The notes beneath the pieces were generated by a model that made no database searches, was not told where the DNA came from, and saw only the letters and a list, made by a program, of their open reading frames with translations. Below, piece after piece: positions 40,401 through 50,878 of a stretch of 64,000 bases of DNA. Where the stretch lies: the NCBI GenBank assembly GCA_037176725.1, contig JAZBRS010000074.1, positions 60,206,001 to 60,270,000 of the forward strand. Direction: 5' to 3'. The stretch's first letter is position 1. Each line of letters begins with the position of its first letter. The translations under genes were made by a program, and so were the position numbers. This stretch comes from Posidonia oceanica (taxonomy: Eukaryota; Streptophyta; Magnoliopsida; Alismatales; Posidoniaceae).

Positions 40401-42272
40401 GCGCTGGGATTCAAATCCCCACCAGCGGGAGCACTGCTGCTGATGGAGAGGCGGTCGGCGAGAAGACGGGTAGTAAATGCCTTCCCGGAAGTTCCATTGA
40501 GTGCGAAGAGAGGAGAGGCGAACTGGTGCTGAGGTGATCGGGAGGGAGAAGCGAAGTTAAATTTTAAAGAAGATCGCGGGAAGGAGAAGAAGAAGTTGAA
40601 GAGGAAGAAGAAGAAGAAGGAGGGAGGTGGAATGCGGGCTGAAGGTCGCGGGCCAGGCTGCGCGAAGAAAAAAGAAAAAGAAAGAAAAGAAAGAAGGAAG
40701 GTGGAACGGGCCAGATTGGGCCCAGCAGGAGAAAGAAAAGAAGAAGAAAAAGGAAGAAAGGGAGAAATGGAAGGGAAAAAGAGGAGAAATAAATTAGATA
40801 AAAATAAAATAAAAATAGATAAAAATATTAGAATGGTTGTGCTTTAAGTTAGGACCGTGATTAAATTTTTTAATGACTGTTTTTGGTTAGTTAATTAGGT
40901 TTAGAGGGATTTTGGTTTTGAATAGGGTTTTGAGGGTTTTCTTTGTTTTTGATTTGTTTTTTATTTTGATTAAATGTTTGTTAAGCCTTTTAAGTTGTTT
41001 TTTAATTATGTTTTTTCTTGTTAAGTACTTGGGATGTTAATTAGGATTTTTTTAAAGTTTGTTTTTTAATTAATTAGAGTGGGTTTTAGATTTTTGGATT
41101 TTAGCCTTTCTTTCTTAGGTCTTCTTTGATTTGTTTTTTGATTTTTGTTTGTTAAGCTCTCTTGATGTTTTTTAGTTAAGTTTCTTCTTGTTTAATTAAG
41201 TGTTTTTAAGTCTTTAATTGTTTTTTTTCCTTTTTAATTAAGTTTTTAAATTGTTCCTTTTTAGATTTGTTAAGTTAAGTTTTTCATTAATTATTTGTCT
41301 TAGTGTTTTTGATTGTTTTACTTCTTCTTAGGGTTTGCTTTTTGATTATTTTTGATAGGGTTTTCACTTTTTGTTGGTTTTGATTGTACTTTGGTTTTTT
41401 TCTTGATTTTACAGCATTTTATTTTGTTTATTTAGTATTTTTTAGGTTGCACTCTTAGTTTTCTATTTTAGCTAGATTTAGTTAGGTTTAGGTTTTTAAT
41501 TGTTTGTTTAATGTTTTTTAATTATTTTTCTTAGGGTTTTGGTTTATTTCCCTTTTGTTTTAGAGTTTTAGAGGTTTTTAAGGATTTTTAGGGATTTAGC
41601 AAAAGAAAGAAAAAGAAAAGGAGAAGGTAGAAGAAAAGGGAAAAAAGGAGGAATAAAGGGGAAAGAGAGGAGTTGAAAGAGAATAATTTTTTGAAAGTCA
41701 GAGAAAATGCTAAAAATAGGATAAAAATAGGAATAAGATTGAGAAGAGATAGAAGCACAAGGGGGGCCCACAGCCAGGCAAGAAAAAAGGAGAAAAGGGG
41801 ATGAAAAGAAGGAGGATAATCAGGAGAGAGAGAGGAGAGAGAAAAGAATAATCCTGGAGAGAGAAAACGATAATTTGGGTGAAAAGAGGGTTTAAAGGTT
41901 TCAAAAAGGATTGAAATTTGGTGGGTGTGTAGCCTAGGGTTTCTAGTGTTCGTTCTGCGGATTTGGTTTAGTTTTGAGAAGGTTTTGGAAGGGTTTTGAG
42001 GTGTAGAAAAGGGGTAGTTTTACCTAGGTTTTCTAGGGTTTTTGGGATTGGTTTCGGGTTGAAAATTTCTAAGTGTTTGGGTAGGTTTGCTAAGTTGGGA
42101 GTGATGGGTTTTCCTATGGTTTTTGGGTAAGTTTTGGGCTTGGGAAATAGGTGTAGGCTTAGGTCAAGTTTGGCTTGTTTTGAAGGGTAAGATGAAGAAG
42201 GTTGTGGTTGTTTTGACCTAGGTTTAGATCCAGAAGTCACCAGAAGGTCCCAATTGGTTCAAGCCTGTCAAA

Positions 42273-42352
42273 ATGGGGTGTCAACAGATGCCCCTCCCTG
42301 AGCAAGGTCAAGCGAAGCGAGGCCGCTGCTCAGGGTTGACAAGACACCCCAT
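42273..42352. repeat. Inverted repeat spanning LTR end and PPT
   Basis: The LTR end ATGGGGTGTCAA (42273-42284) and CCCTGAGC (42296-42303) are followed, in inverted order, by GCTCAGGG (42328-42335) and TTGAC plus 5 nt plus ACCCCAT (42336-42352). A copy of the LTR terminus therefore lies inverted just inside the element and could fold back over the PPT. Confidence 0.7.
42287..42302 (-). other. Polypurine tract (PPT)
   Basis: On the minus strand CTCAGGGAGGGGCATC stands immediately before the TGTTGACAC start of the 3' LTR. The GGGAGGGG core is the expected primer for plus-strand DNA synthesis. The last bases (CATC) are not all purine, so the exact primer end is uncertain. Confidence 0.7.
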
Positions 42353-42829
42353 CTGACCGACGAGAGCAGAGGTTTGCTATGGGCGTGAGCTACTTATTCG
42401 GCGGATGCACCGAAAATCGTAGCCCGTTGCCGTAATGCAAAATGCAGGTGCAGATGGATGATGTGCAAAGTATGCAATGCATGCTAATACAAATGCGATG
42501 CAAACGTTAGTACAAAAGTTAGTGCTATTAGAATGCTGATGCAGTGCAGATGATACTGATGATGTTAAACTAGTATGCATTGCTAGCAAAGAAAGTTCAG
42601 AGATGATGCAAAAGAAATGCTAAAAGAAAGGCGCAATGTGGCGGAAAGATCTGGCGGGTAGGCCAAACTTACGCGACAAGGCAGAGAAGAAAATGTGCAA
42701 CTTGTCCTTGCCCAGGGAGCAAGCTAGCAAAAAAAGGGTGCGAGGGGAGAGAGGCCAATTCTCCTATCGCGAGGGGATGCGGGACTTTGCCTTCCTGGGG
42801 CAAGGTCACGCGAAGAGGGTGATAAGGTG
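42353..42829 (-). other. 3' untranslated part of the element, no gene
   Basis: Unique-looking, moderately A-rich sequence between the PPT inverted repeat and the tandem arrays. The plus-strand ORF that runs through it into the arrays has no recognisable domain. I see no gene or further signal. Confidence 0.6.
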
Positions 42830-43448
42830 TCGGGCTTATCGGCCGGATAGTTTACGGTCCTATCAACCGGGAGTGATAGTTTACAGTCCTGTCAACTGGA
42901 AGTGATAGTTTACGGTCCTATCAACTGGAACGCACAAACCATGAGGGATAGTTACTGGGTATCAGCCGTATAACGCAAATGCCAAAGAATGATAGTTTAC
43001 GGTCCTATCAACCGGAGTGATAGTTTACAGTCCTATTAACTGGAGCGATAGTTTATAGTCCTATCAACTGGAAAGCGCATTTGCGAGGGATAGTTACTGG
43101 ATATCAGCCGTATAACATGATTGCGAGTGATAGTTTACAGTCCTATGAACTGGAATGATAGTTTACAGTCCTATCAACTGGAACGATAGTTTACAGTCCT
43201 ATCAACTGGAAAGCGCAATCATGAGGGATAGTTACTGGATATCAGCCGTATAACATAATTGCAAGTGATAGTTTTGGGTATCAGCCAAGGATGAGTTTTG
43301 GATCATCAGCCAGAGAATGATAGTTTACAGTCCTATCAACTGGAAGGTGCAATTACGAGGGACAGTTACTGGATGTCAGTCGTATAACACAACTGCGAGC
43401 CAGATCGAGGATCGGCCCAAGATGATAGTTTACGGTCCTATCAACCGG
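42830..43448 (-). repeat. 27/28-bp tandem/interspersed repeat in the element 3' region
   Basis: Eleven copies of GATAGTTTACRGTCCTATCA followed by AYTGGA. Among them are diverged units of the type GGGATAGTTACTGGATATCA followed by GCCGTATAAC. Two 7-nt-spaced dyads overlap in each unit: GATAG...CTATC and CRGT...ACYG. Tandem repeats in the 3' region of Tat/Ogre elements are known to vary quickly and to seed satellites. Confidence 0.85.
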
Positions 43449-43455
43449 AAAGAGC

Positions 43456-43609
43456 AGTGATTGATTGATTGATTGATTGATTGATATTGATAAGAAAAAG
43501 GAGAGATTGATGATTGATATTGATAAGAAAAAGGAGAGATTGATGATTGATATTGATAAGAAAAAGGAGAGATTGATGATTGATATTGATAAGGAAAATG
43601 AGAGAATTG
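43456..43609 (-). repeat. GATT microsatellite and 33-bp repeat
   Basis: A short (GATT)n run at about 43458-43480 leads into four copies of a 33-bp unit, ATTGATATTGATAAGAAAAA plus GGAGAGATTGATG. The last copy is diverged. Confidence 0.85.
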
Positions 43610-44512
43610 ATAAGATATCGGACTTATCGGCCGGCAAAGGGAGAGGGGTGATAAGATATCGGACTTATCGGCCGGCAAAGAGGGGATGAGGGAATGATGA
43701 GATACTGGATTTATCGGCCGGAAAGGGAAAGAGATGATAAGATATCGGACTTATCGGCCGGCAAAGAGGGGATGAGGGAATGATGAGATACCGGACTTAT
43801 CGGCCGGCAAAGGGAAAGAGATGATAAGATATCGGACTTATCGGCCGGCAAAGAGGGGATGAGGGAATGATGAGATACCGGACTTATCGGCCGGCAAAGG
43901 GAAAGAGATGATAAGATATCGGACTTATCGGCCGGCAAAGAGGGGTTGAGGGAATGATGAGATATCGGACTTATCGACCGGCAAAGGGAAAGAGATGATA
44001 AGATATCGGACTTATCGGTCGGCAAAGAGGGGATGAGGGAATGATGAGATACCGGACTTATCGGCCGGCAAAGGGAAAGAGAGGATAAGATATCGGACTT
44101 ATCGGCCGGCAAAGAGGGGATGAGGGAATGATGAGATACCGGACTTATCGGCCGGCAAAGAGGGGATGAGGGAATGATGAGATACCGGACTTATCGGCCG
44201 GCAAAGGGAAAGAGATGATAAGATATCGGACTTATCGGCCGGCAAAGAGGGGATGAGGGAATGATGAGATACCGGACTTTTCGGCCGGCAAAGGGAAAGA
44301 GATGATAAGATATCGGACTTATCGGCCGGCAAAGAGGGGATGAGGGAATGATGAGATACCGGACTTATTGACCGGCAAAGGGAAAGAGATGATAAGATAT
44401 CGGACTTATCGACCGGCAAAGAGGGGATGAGGGAATGATGAGATACCGGACTTATCGGCCGGCAAAGGGAAAGAGATGATAAGATATCGGACTTATCGGC
44501 CGGCAAAGAGGT
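43610..44512 (-). repeat. 87-bp tandem repeat, about 10 copies
   Basis: Each 87-bp unit has two halves of 46 and 41 bp sharing GGACTTATCGGCCGGCAAAG; one starts GATAAGATATC, the other GATGAGATACC. GATAAG and CTTATC form a dyad 8 nt apart in the first half, and CGGCCG is a palindrome. Copies are nearly identical, so the array is recently homogenised. The 29-codon period opens a false minus-strand frame of about 140 codons. Confidence 0.9.
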
Positions 44513-45085
44513 TTCGCGAGAGCGAATCATCCCTTGATACCAGGAATATCATGGGGGAAAGAGGGAGACAATGATACCAACGAGCGATCAAAAGATGCCC
44601 CTGGTGTCAGGATGACACCAGGGGTTGGCCAGCGCGTCCTTGGCATCTGAAGCAGAGGATGAAGACAAAACTGTCGTGTTTGCTAGATGAGTAGTTTGGG
44701 GTACCAGCCCAAAGATGATGACAGGTTGACAGACCTATCGCCGAGCAGTTGGGGGTGCTAGCCCGCAGAGACTCAGTTGGGGACGCTGGATGGCTTGGCT
44801 TGACGGTGCGGGTCTGCAGAGATTCTGGACTCCGGATTGGCTGCTGAGGACTTTCCTGCATTGTGTTGGCTGCAAGTCTGGCCAGAGGGCCCAAGATGAT
44901 AGTTTGGCACGGATTATGCAATGCATTAAGCAGTGTCCTGAAGTGCAAGCAGACAGCAGAAAACACTTTTTCATTGAAAGAACTGCTGAGTAGATGCCTG
45001 TGGCAGGCCGAAATATACAGCACAACTTGAAAGGAAACTACATATCGGCTGCACAAGTGCCCTAGCCGATTCGGGCCTTCTTTGA
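44513..45085 (-). other. Spacer between extra ORF and tandem arrays
   Basis: About 570 bp after the extra ORF stop. It has a perfect 11-bp inverted repeat with a 5-nt loop, CCCCTGGTGTC-AGGAT-GACACCAGGGG (44598-44624), preceded by GATGCCCCT, which resembles the PPT edge. No coding frame with a known domain is seen. Confidence 0.6.
44598..44624 (-). other. Perfect 11-bp hairpin
   Basis: CCCCTGGTGTC (44598-44608) and GACACCAGGGG (44614-44624) are exact reverse complements around AGGAT. It lies about 460 bp after the extra ORF on the element strand. It has no T-run, so it is a structural RNA or DNA element rather than a bacterial-type terminator. Confidence 0.65.
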
Positions 45086-46264
45086 CTACCTGGCGTCAGG
45101 GAATAGAGGGCCGCCTGGCGGTATTTCATTGATGGGCCAGAGCTCTTGGACCTCAGTCACATACTCAGGGGTGCATCCTACACCTCTCACAGCTGCGACG
45201 TCTGTTGATCGCACCCCATGCTGCATCAGATCGGCCAGCTTCTTTGTTGGGGCAGTTGTGCTGAGAGGGTATGTCTGAAGAAGCTCAAGTGCTGTGCTGT
45301 CAACAAAGGCGCCCTGCTGGAAGCCAAACTGGCGCATAACCCTGATGGGATGGTATTCCACACCTGCCGTGAATCCTAGTAGTATAATCAGCCGCACGTC
45401 GCGTGCGCTGAAGAAGACAGTGAATGGCTCGGCTACGGAGGGGAAGATACGCCAGGTTACTGCGTCCTCAGTCAGTGCTGATAGCCTTTCGTACTCTTCT
45501 TTGACGCTCTTGACTATCTGGGCATGGGCGCTGCTGCAGTAGGCTTCAAAGGCATGCACCTGGGGGCGCAGAAGGTTCATCTCTAAGTGCGCGGCTAGCC
45601 AGACTTGTATAAGTGCCCCGCAGCCATGGAAGTGGCGGCAGCGATGTGAGATACGGTCCAACCTGCGGTATGTTTCTGCCAGAACAACTGGTGTCAGGTC
45701 TATGTGCCGGGTCACCACAGCAAGTGCTATTTCTGCAACCTCAATGGCCACTGTCAGTCGGCCATGAGTAAAGATCAGCTCGCCCAGGAAGCGGATGACA
45801 AACCCTCGGAGCCACAGCTCATCTCCGAGTTCGACGCGCTTCTTCATGACATCATCAAAGTGCGCTAGGCGAAGCATAGGTTCAGGTCCGCTGGTGCAGA
45901 TCAATCTTTGTTGGCAGCTTCGAGTAGGGAGCCTAGTCAGTTGACTCAGGACTTCGAGATATCCATCACGACTCATGAAGATAGGCAGCCCCATGATCTT
46001 GGAGAAGCCGCAGATCCGACGCACTTCTTCCAGTATGGGTGTTAGCTCAGTTCTGCCAAAGCGAAAGATGTGGTGTGCCGGTTTCCAGAACCTTGCGGCG
46101 GCACACAGAAGATGGCGGCTTACTTCCACATCAGCAGCCTTCAGCAGCTTGGTTGGAATGCCCCACAGGCGCAGCTTTTCGCAGTCATCTTGGGTAAGCT
46201 CGCCGATCCATTCTCGCAGGGTCTCCGAGCAGTGTGCTGGAGTCAACAGGGTAGGGAAGCCCAT
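45086..46264 (-). CDS. Extra ORF (eORF) downstream of pol, DUF7745/plant-mobile-domain-like
   Basis: 392 codons from the ATG at 46264-46262 (MGFPTLLTP); the frame stays open upstream to 46402, but that stretch looks untranslated. It is in the sense direction of the element, after integrase and before the 3' LTR, where Tat-group elements often carry additional ORFs. Around residues 53-84 it reads LLCAAARFWKPAH...RFGRTELTPILEE, the pattern of DUF7745 and related plant-mobile/aminotransferase-like domains ('FWdP...F.fg..eLTPtleE'). The function of these proteins in retroelements is unknown. It has no internal stop or frameshift, unlike gag-pol, but at the gag-pol damage rate an intact frame of this length is not surprising. 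Expression would need splicing or a separate transcript, for which I see no clear signal. Confidence 0.75.
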   Translation of the reverse strand: MGFPTLLTPAHCSETLREWIGELTQDDCEKLRLWGIPTKLLKAADVEVSRHLLCAAARFWKPAHHIFRFGRTELTPILEEVRRICGFSKIMGLPIFMSRDGYLEVLSQLTRLPTRSCQQRLICTSGPEPMLRLAHFDDVMKKRVELGDELWLRGFVIRFLGELIFTHGRLTVAIEVAEIALAVVTRHIDLTPVVLAETYRRLDRISHRCRHFHGCGALIQVWLAAHLEMNLLRPQVHAFEAYCSSAHAQIVKSVKEEYERLSALTEDAVTWRIFPSVAEPFTVFFSARDVRLIILLGFTAGVEYHPIRVMRQFGFQQGAFVDSTALELLQTYPLSTTAPTKKLADLMQHGVRSTDVAAVRGVGCTPEYVTEVQELWPINEIPPGGPLFPDAR

Positions 46265-46402
46265 TGCGCGGATTGCAGGGGTACAGGCAGATAGCTGTAG
46301 AACTTGAAGGTACCTGTTATTATCAATGTAAACAGTCAGATCACACAGGCATATAATCTCTGACAGAAAGCAGAATCTGAGGCTGATAATGTAGTTCAAC
46401 AT

Positions 46403-47668
46403 GCATCCAGCAGTTTATGTCAGAATATAGCAGTTAAGCATAGATAAGCAAAGGAAATCTGTAGCAGTCTTGTGGACACAGGGGCAAGGGCTGGCAGGAG
46501 GTCTGGACCAGTGCAGCTCGAGCAGCGTCAACGCGTTCTAGGCAAGAAGTACTGTCTCAGAGCCGAAGCGAGTCGCAGAGCGGAACGATTGATAAGAAAG
46601 AAGGATAATTGAGGATGCATGTATGCATGATGCAGGCTAGTATGCTTATGAAATGATTAGTGTGCTTGGGTGCCCTCAGCATATGGAGTGCTTTGGTGCC
46701 TGCTGCAAAAGAAGGGAGTGGTCCCCGGCTCACTGGGCCCTACTTAGACTCTTGGCTTGCTGGTGGCACTCCGAAACGGGTGTTGGCACTATACAGGTGG
46801 TGGTGTGGTGAGGACAGGCTATTTGTCGAACTCTCAGGACCTACACCTACTCTTTCTGCTCTCTTTTTTCTTTATTTCTCCCTCATAGGTATGTAGTCTT
46901 TCTCCGCCCCTAGCTAGGAGAGGGTAAGTGTTTGCTTTTGGAGGGAAGTGGTAGACCCTTTTTAAGCTTAACACCCTTGGGTCTCTTGTAAGGTACGGGG
47001 GATGATGGTGTCTGCATTTTTGGGCTGAATCTTGCCCTTTTTCTTCTTTTTTTTTTGCTTTTTCTCCTTTTGTTGTTGTTTTTTTTTATCTCTTTTTTTT
47101 TGCTTGTTTGATTCCTTTTTTTCCCCTTTTTTTTCTAGGCTTTTGCTATCCCCATTTTGGTGGCAAAAGAAGGGTGTTTGAGTTGTGATGGGTCTGGGCT
47201 TTGGGTCTGCTGTGTGATGGGTAGAAGGAGCAGGGTTAGACTGCACACCCTTATCTCTAGGGCCGGCTTCTGTCTTCGTCTTCTGTTCCTTGGACGTGCC
47301 CAAGCCTAGATGTCTACTCTCACTTTTTTCAAACTCACATCCTAACATTTTTTCTCCCTCAGAGGTGTATGTCCTTACGAGTTTAGGCAGTTTGCCTGTC
47401 TTGATTGGTGGTGGCTCCCTCACTAACTAAGACATCTAAGTAGTGCCAGGTGAGGTAGGGCGGACTCCTTCTAGAGCAGGCAAGCACTTCCGGTTCTCAT
47501 CACCGGGCCGAAGATGCAATGCATGATTTGAGAGGATGACGATGATGATTTGAAAAGAGAGAATGCAAGAGTAGGATAGATAGAAGACGCAGGTAGGACG
47601 AGAATGTAAGGAGCGAGAATGCAAGTGTGTAGGTGGGAGAAGGGTATCCGCAACGGGGCCGCCCTCGG
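46403..47668 (-). other. Spacer between pol and extra ORF
   Basis: About 1.27 kb with strong strand asymmetry: 47030-47140 is a run of T tracts on the plus strand, so A-rich on the element strand. The minus-strand frame 46968-47423 (151 codons) is Lys/Gln-rich because of these A tracts and has no recognisable domain; I do not credit it. No gene is supported. Confidence 0.6.
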
Positions 47669-48294
47669 CTACTGATAGTACTTCTTGATATAGCAGAGGT
47701 TGACAGGCTCAGACTACTCGACCTGGTCCATATCCTCAAGAGCTACAGCGCCTCCCGAGAAGATCTGCTTGACCACGAAGGGGCCACGCCAATTTGGTCG
47801 GAATTTCCCTCGACCATCAGGCAAATGAATGGCGCGCAAAACGAGGTCCCCTAGTTGAAAGTTTCTGGGTTGGACCTTCTTCAAGAATGCTCTGGCCATC
47901 CGCTTCTGGTAGCAGTGAGCGTTGTGCATAGCTTGCAGTCTGTGCTCATCAATCAAATTCAGTTGGACGCAGCGGTCTTCAACCCATTCTGCCTCTTCCA
48001 ACTCAGCTTCTTGTAGGATCCGCAGTGAGGGGATCTCTACTTCGACAGGTAACACCGCTTCCATGCCGTACACCAGAGAATACGGGGTGGCTCCCATCGA
48101 GGCCCGGATTGATGTCCTGTACGCCTAGAGCGCGTACGGGAGCTTGGCATGCCAATCCTTGTGGGTTTCTGCCATCTTCTTCAGGATTTTAACAATGTTC
48201 TTGTTTGCAGACTCCACCGCTCCGTTCATCTGTGGCCGGTAGGGCAAGGATCTATGATGCTTGATCTTGAGACTCTGCAGATATTTCTCGATCC
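47669..48294 (-). CDS. Integrase, C-terminal part (broken)
   Basis: Frame after the shift near 48295. It begins with RIEKYLQSLKIKH, has the third catalytic residue in NGAVESANKNI (E of the D,D,E triad), then the conserved AYRTSIR...GATPYSLVYGMEAVLP and the C-terminal segment with GKFRPNWRGPFVV, ending KKYYQ. TAG at 48127-48125 replaces the Trp usual in YALWAYRTS; a second TAG at 47716-47714 lies 15 codons before the normal end. I see no clear chromodomain, as expected for Tat elements. Integrase inserts the cDNA into the chromosome. Confidence 0.85.
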
Positions 48295-48945
48295 TTTGGC
48301 AATGAAGTTTGTGCCATTATCAGAGATGACAGAGTGCGGGACCCCATATCGGGTAATGATATTGTTCCTGATAAACTTTTCTGTTGCCACAGTGGTGACT
48401 GTCTTATAAGAGGCTGCTTCCACCCACTTGGTAAAGTAATCGATCGCTACCAGAATGTAACGATGACCATTTGAAGCAGCCGGGTGGATGGCGCCAATGA
48501 CATCGATCCCCCAGGTGGAGAAAGGCCATGGCGAAGACATGTTGTGCAGTGGTTGTGGGGGGGCTTTGATGTAGTTACCATGGATCTGGCAGCTGTGGCA
48601 TCTACGCACGAATCGGCAGCAGTCTGCTTCCATGGTCTGCCAGAAATATCCTTGGAGCATGATCTTCTTGGCCAGGAGGACTCCGTTCATGTGCGGGCCA
48701 CAGGTCCCCGCATGCACTTAAAGCATCAGCATGTCAGCCTCTGATCTGTTCAGGCAGCACAGTAGCATCTGATTATAAGACCTTCTGTACAGCTGCCCAG
48801 CCTCCAACACAAACTTTGACGCCAGACGTGCCAGAGTTTTCTTGTCTGCTGCCGCGGTATCAGGAGGAAAGCTGCCAAACTCTAGGAAAGATTTTATGTC
48901 TTGATACCAGGGCCGCTCCTCTGCTGGATCCGCCTTTTCTATGTT
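48295..48945 (-). CDS. Integrase, N-terminal and catalytic core (broken)
   Basis: It opens with ERPWYQDIKSFLE, the usual stretch before integrase in plant gypsy elements. It has the zinc-binding pattern HAGTCGPH...CHSC (H-x6-H, C-x2-C), then the first two catalytic aspartates in TWGIDVIGAI and VISDNGTNF. A TAA at 48720-48718 falls just before the first zinc-ligand His. The frame is lost near 48295 just after the second aspartate, by what looks like a one-base deletion in an A/G run. Confidence 0.88.
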
Positions 48946-50878
48946 CAATGCAGTATGCAGGCTGCTCAATGCGGGTAACAGATACATCCACTGTGCTGTC
49001 TTCAAGTATAGTGAGCCAGGATGCCAAAGTTGCTAGCGCGTCTGCGTACGCGTTCTTTGCTCTGTTCATGTATGTGAAGCAGATGCTCTCAAATTCTTCC
49101 ATCAGCCTCAGCAGGTGTTCGTGATATGGCACAAGTTTGGGATCTTTTGTCGTCCAGTCACCGTTCACTTGAGAAATCACTAGCATGGCATCACCGTGCA
49201 CATGCAGCTTCCGCGCCTTATGCTCGAGGGCGACTTTCAACCCTAGGATGCATGCTTCATATTCCGCTTCATTGTTTGTGCAGGTGAAAGTCAGCTTCCT
49301 CGCAAAAGGAATCATCTGTCCCTGGGGCGTGGTCAGCACTGCGCCTACGCCTCGGCCCTTTTTGCTGACAGCGCCATCAAAGTAGAGCTGCCATTCCTCT
49401 TGTTTTTCAGGATCTTTCTCCTCAGAGTCCTCCATTGCGAAGAGGATGTCCTCGTTAGGGAATTGCGTCCGGAGGGGTTGGTATTCAGGCAGAGGAAGAT
49501 CAGCAAGATGGTCTGCCATGGCCTGACCCTTCATGGATTTCTGTGTGACAAAGGTGATGTCGTACTGAGATAATAACACCTGCCACTTAGCACATCTGCC
49601 TACCATGGCCGGCTTTTGAAAGAGGAACTTGATAGGATCATGCCGGCATAAGAGCTGAACTGGGTATGCCATCATGTAGTGCCTCAACTTCTGTGCAGCC
49701 CAGACAAGGGACAAGCAGGTCTTCTCTAGTGTACTGTACCTGGCTTCGCATTCATTAAACTTCTTGCTCAGGTAATAGATGGCGCGCTCCTTTCTACCAG
49801 ATTCGTCATGTTGGCCCAAGACGGCGCCCATGGAATGCTGCGTGGTAGAAAGGTAGAGAAGCAAAGGTCTCCCTGGTGCAGGGGGAACCAGGACAGGAGG
49901 CTTGATCAACAGCTGCTTGATCTTGGCAAATGCAGCCTGACACTCCTCTCTCCAGTCGATTTGCGCATTCTTCTTCAGGAGCTTGAATATGGGTTCACAG
50001 ATGGGCGTAAGCTGTGCAATAAAGCGACTAATATACTGTAAACGCCCAAGCAGACTTCTGACCTCCTTTTCAGTTCTGGGGGATGGCATGTCCATGATGG
50101 CTTTTGCTTTCATCGGGTCCACTTCAATCCCCCTTTGACTAACAATGTAGCTGAGCAGCTTGCCAGAGGACACCCCGAATACACACTTCTTGGGATTCAG
50201 GCGCAATTTGTACTTCCGTAGACGGTCAAAGAGCTTTTTTAGACAGGCAAGATGGTCTTCAGGCTTTCTGGTTTTAGCAATCATGTCGTCTACGTAGACC
50301 TCTACTTCTTGGTGCATGAGGTCGTGGAACAGCGCAGTCATGGCCCTCTGATAGGTCGCACCAGCATTCTTCAGACCGAACGGCATGACTTGGTAGCAGA
50401 AGACTCCCCAAGGGGTGATGAATGAAGTCTTTCCCATGTCTTCTTCTGCCATTTTAACTTGATTATATCCAGAAAAGCCGTCCATGAAGGAGAGCATTTT
50501 GTGGCCCGCTGTATTGTCGACTAGGACGTCTATGTGAGGCAAGGGGAAGTCGTCCTTCAGACTCGCCTTGTTTAGGTCCCTATAGTCGATGCAGATCCGA
50601 ACTCGGCCATCTTTCTTGGGCACAGGTACAATGTTGGCCAGCCACTCAGGATAAAGAACGACCTTCAGAAAGTTGACTCTGAGCTGCTTCATTATCTCTT
50701 CTTTGATCATGAGCAGCCACTGCGGTCGCCATCTTCTTAGTTTCTGCTTCACTGGCTTGGCATCCGGGTTTAAGGGCAGATTGTGCACCACTATCTCTAT
50801 GTCAAGGCCGACCATATCCTCGTAACTCCAGGCGAAGATATCCGCATATTCTTTCAAAAATGCGATGAACTCTGTCGA
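48946..50878 (-). CDS. Reverse transcriptase and two RNase H domains
   Basis: One uninterrupted frame of about 640 codons; the next frame joins at both ends. From a TTG at 50857: KEYADIFAWSYEDM at the start, RT with VPVPKKDGRVRICIDYRDLN (77-96), QVMPFGLKNAGATYQ (156-170) and the polymerase motif YVDD (188-191). The first RNase H is at about 330-455 (LSKKF...E...Y, LEKTC); its usual first Asp is not seen (LYLSTTQ), as in other Tat elements. The second, archaeal-type RNase H at about 488-615 keeps all acidic residues: YFDGA, NNEAEYEA, GDAMLVI, ADALATLAS. The dual RNase H is a hallmark of the Tat lineage. It copies the element RNA to DNA and removes the RNA strand. Confidence 0.93.

Larger units (their letters stand above)
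36404..42286 (-). repeat. 3' LTR of the full element
   Basis: 5883 bp. On the minus strand it begins TGTTGACACCCCAT and ends GGGATTACTACA. It is about 130 bp longer than the 5' LTR, mostly because its 30-bp minisatellite has about four more copies. It contains the same blocks as the solo LTR in reverse. ORFs such as 37141-37602 on the plus strand are translations of the minisatellite and are not credited as genes. Confidence 0.96.

Noticed and set aside
43711..44530. Minus-strand frames of 133 and 143 codons with repeated PADKSDILSSLSL
   Set aside because: They follow from the 87-bp (29-codon) tandem repeat; no independent coding signal.
44598..44624. Hairpin as a bacterial-type terminator
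   Set aside because: There is no following T-run and the sequence is a plant retrotransposon.
46968..47423. Lys/Gln-rich 151-codon ORF between pol and the extra ORF
   Set aside because: Driven by A tracts on the element strand; no domain and no start context of note.
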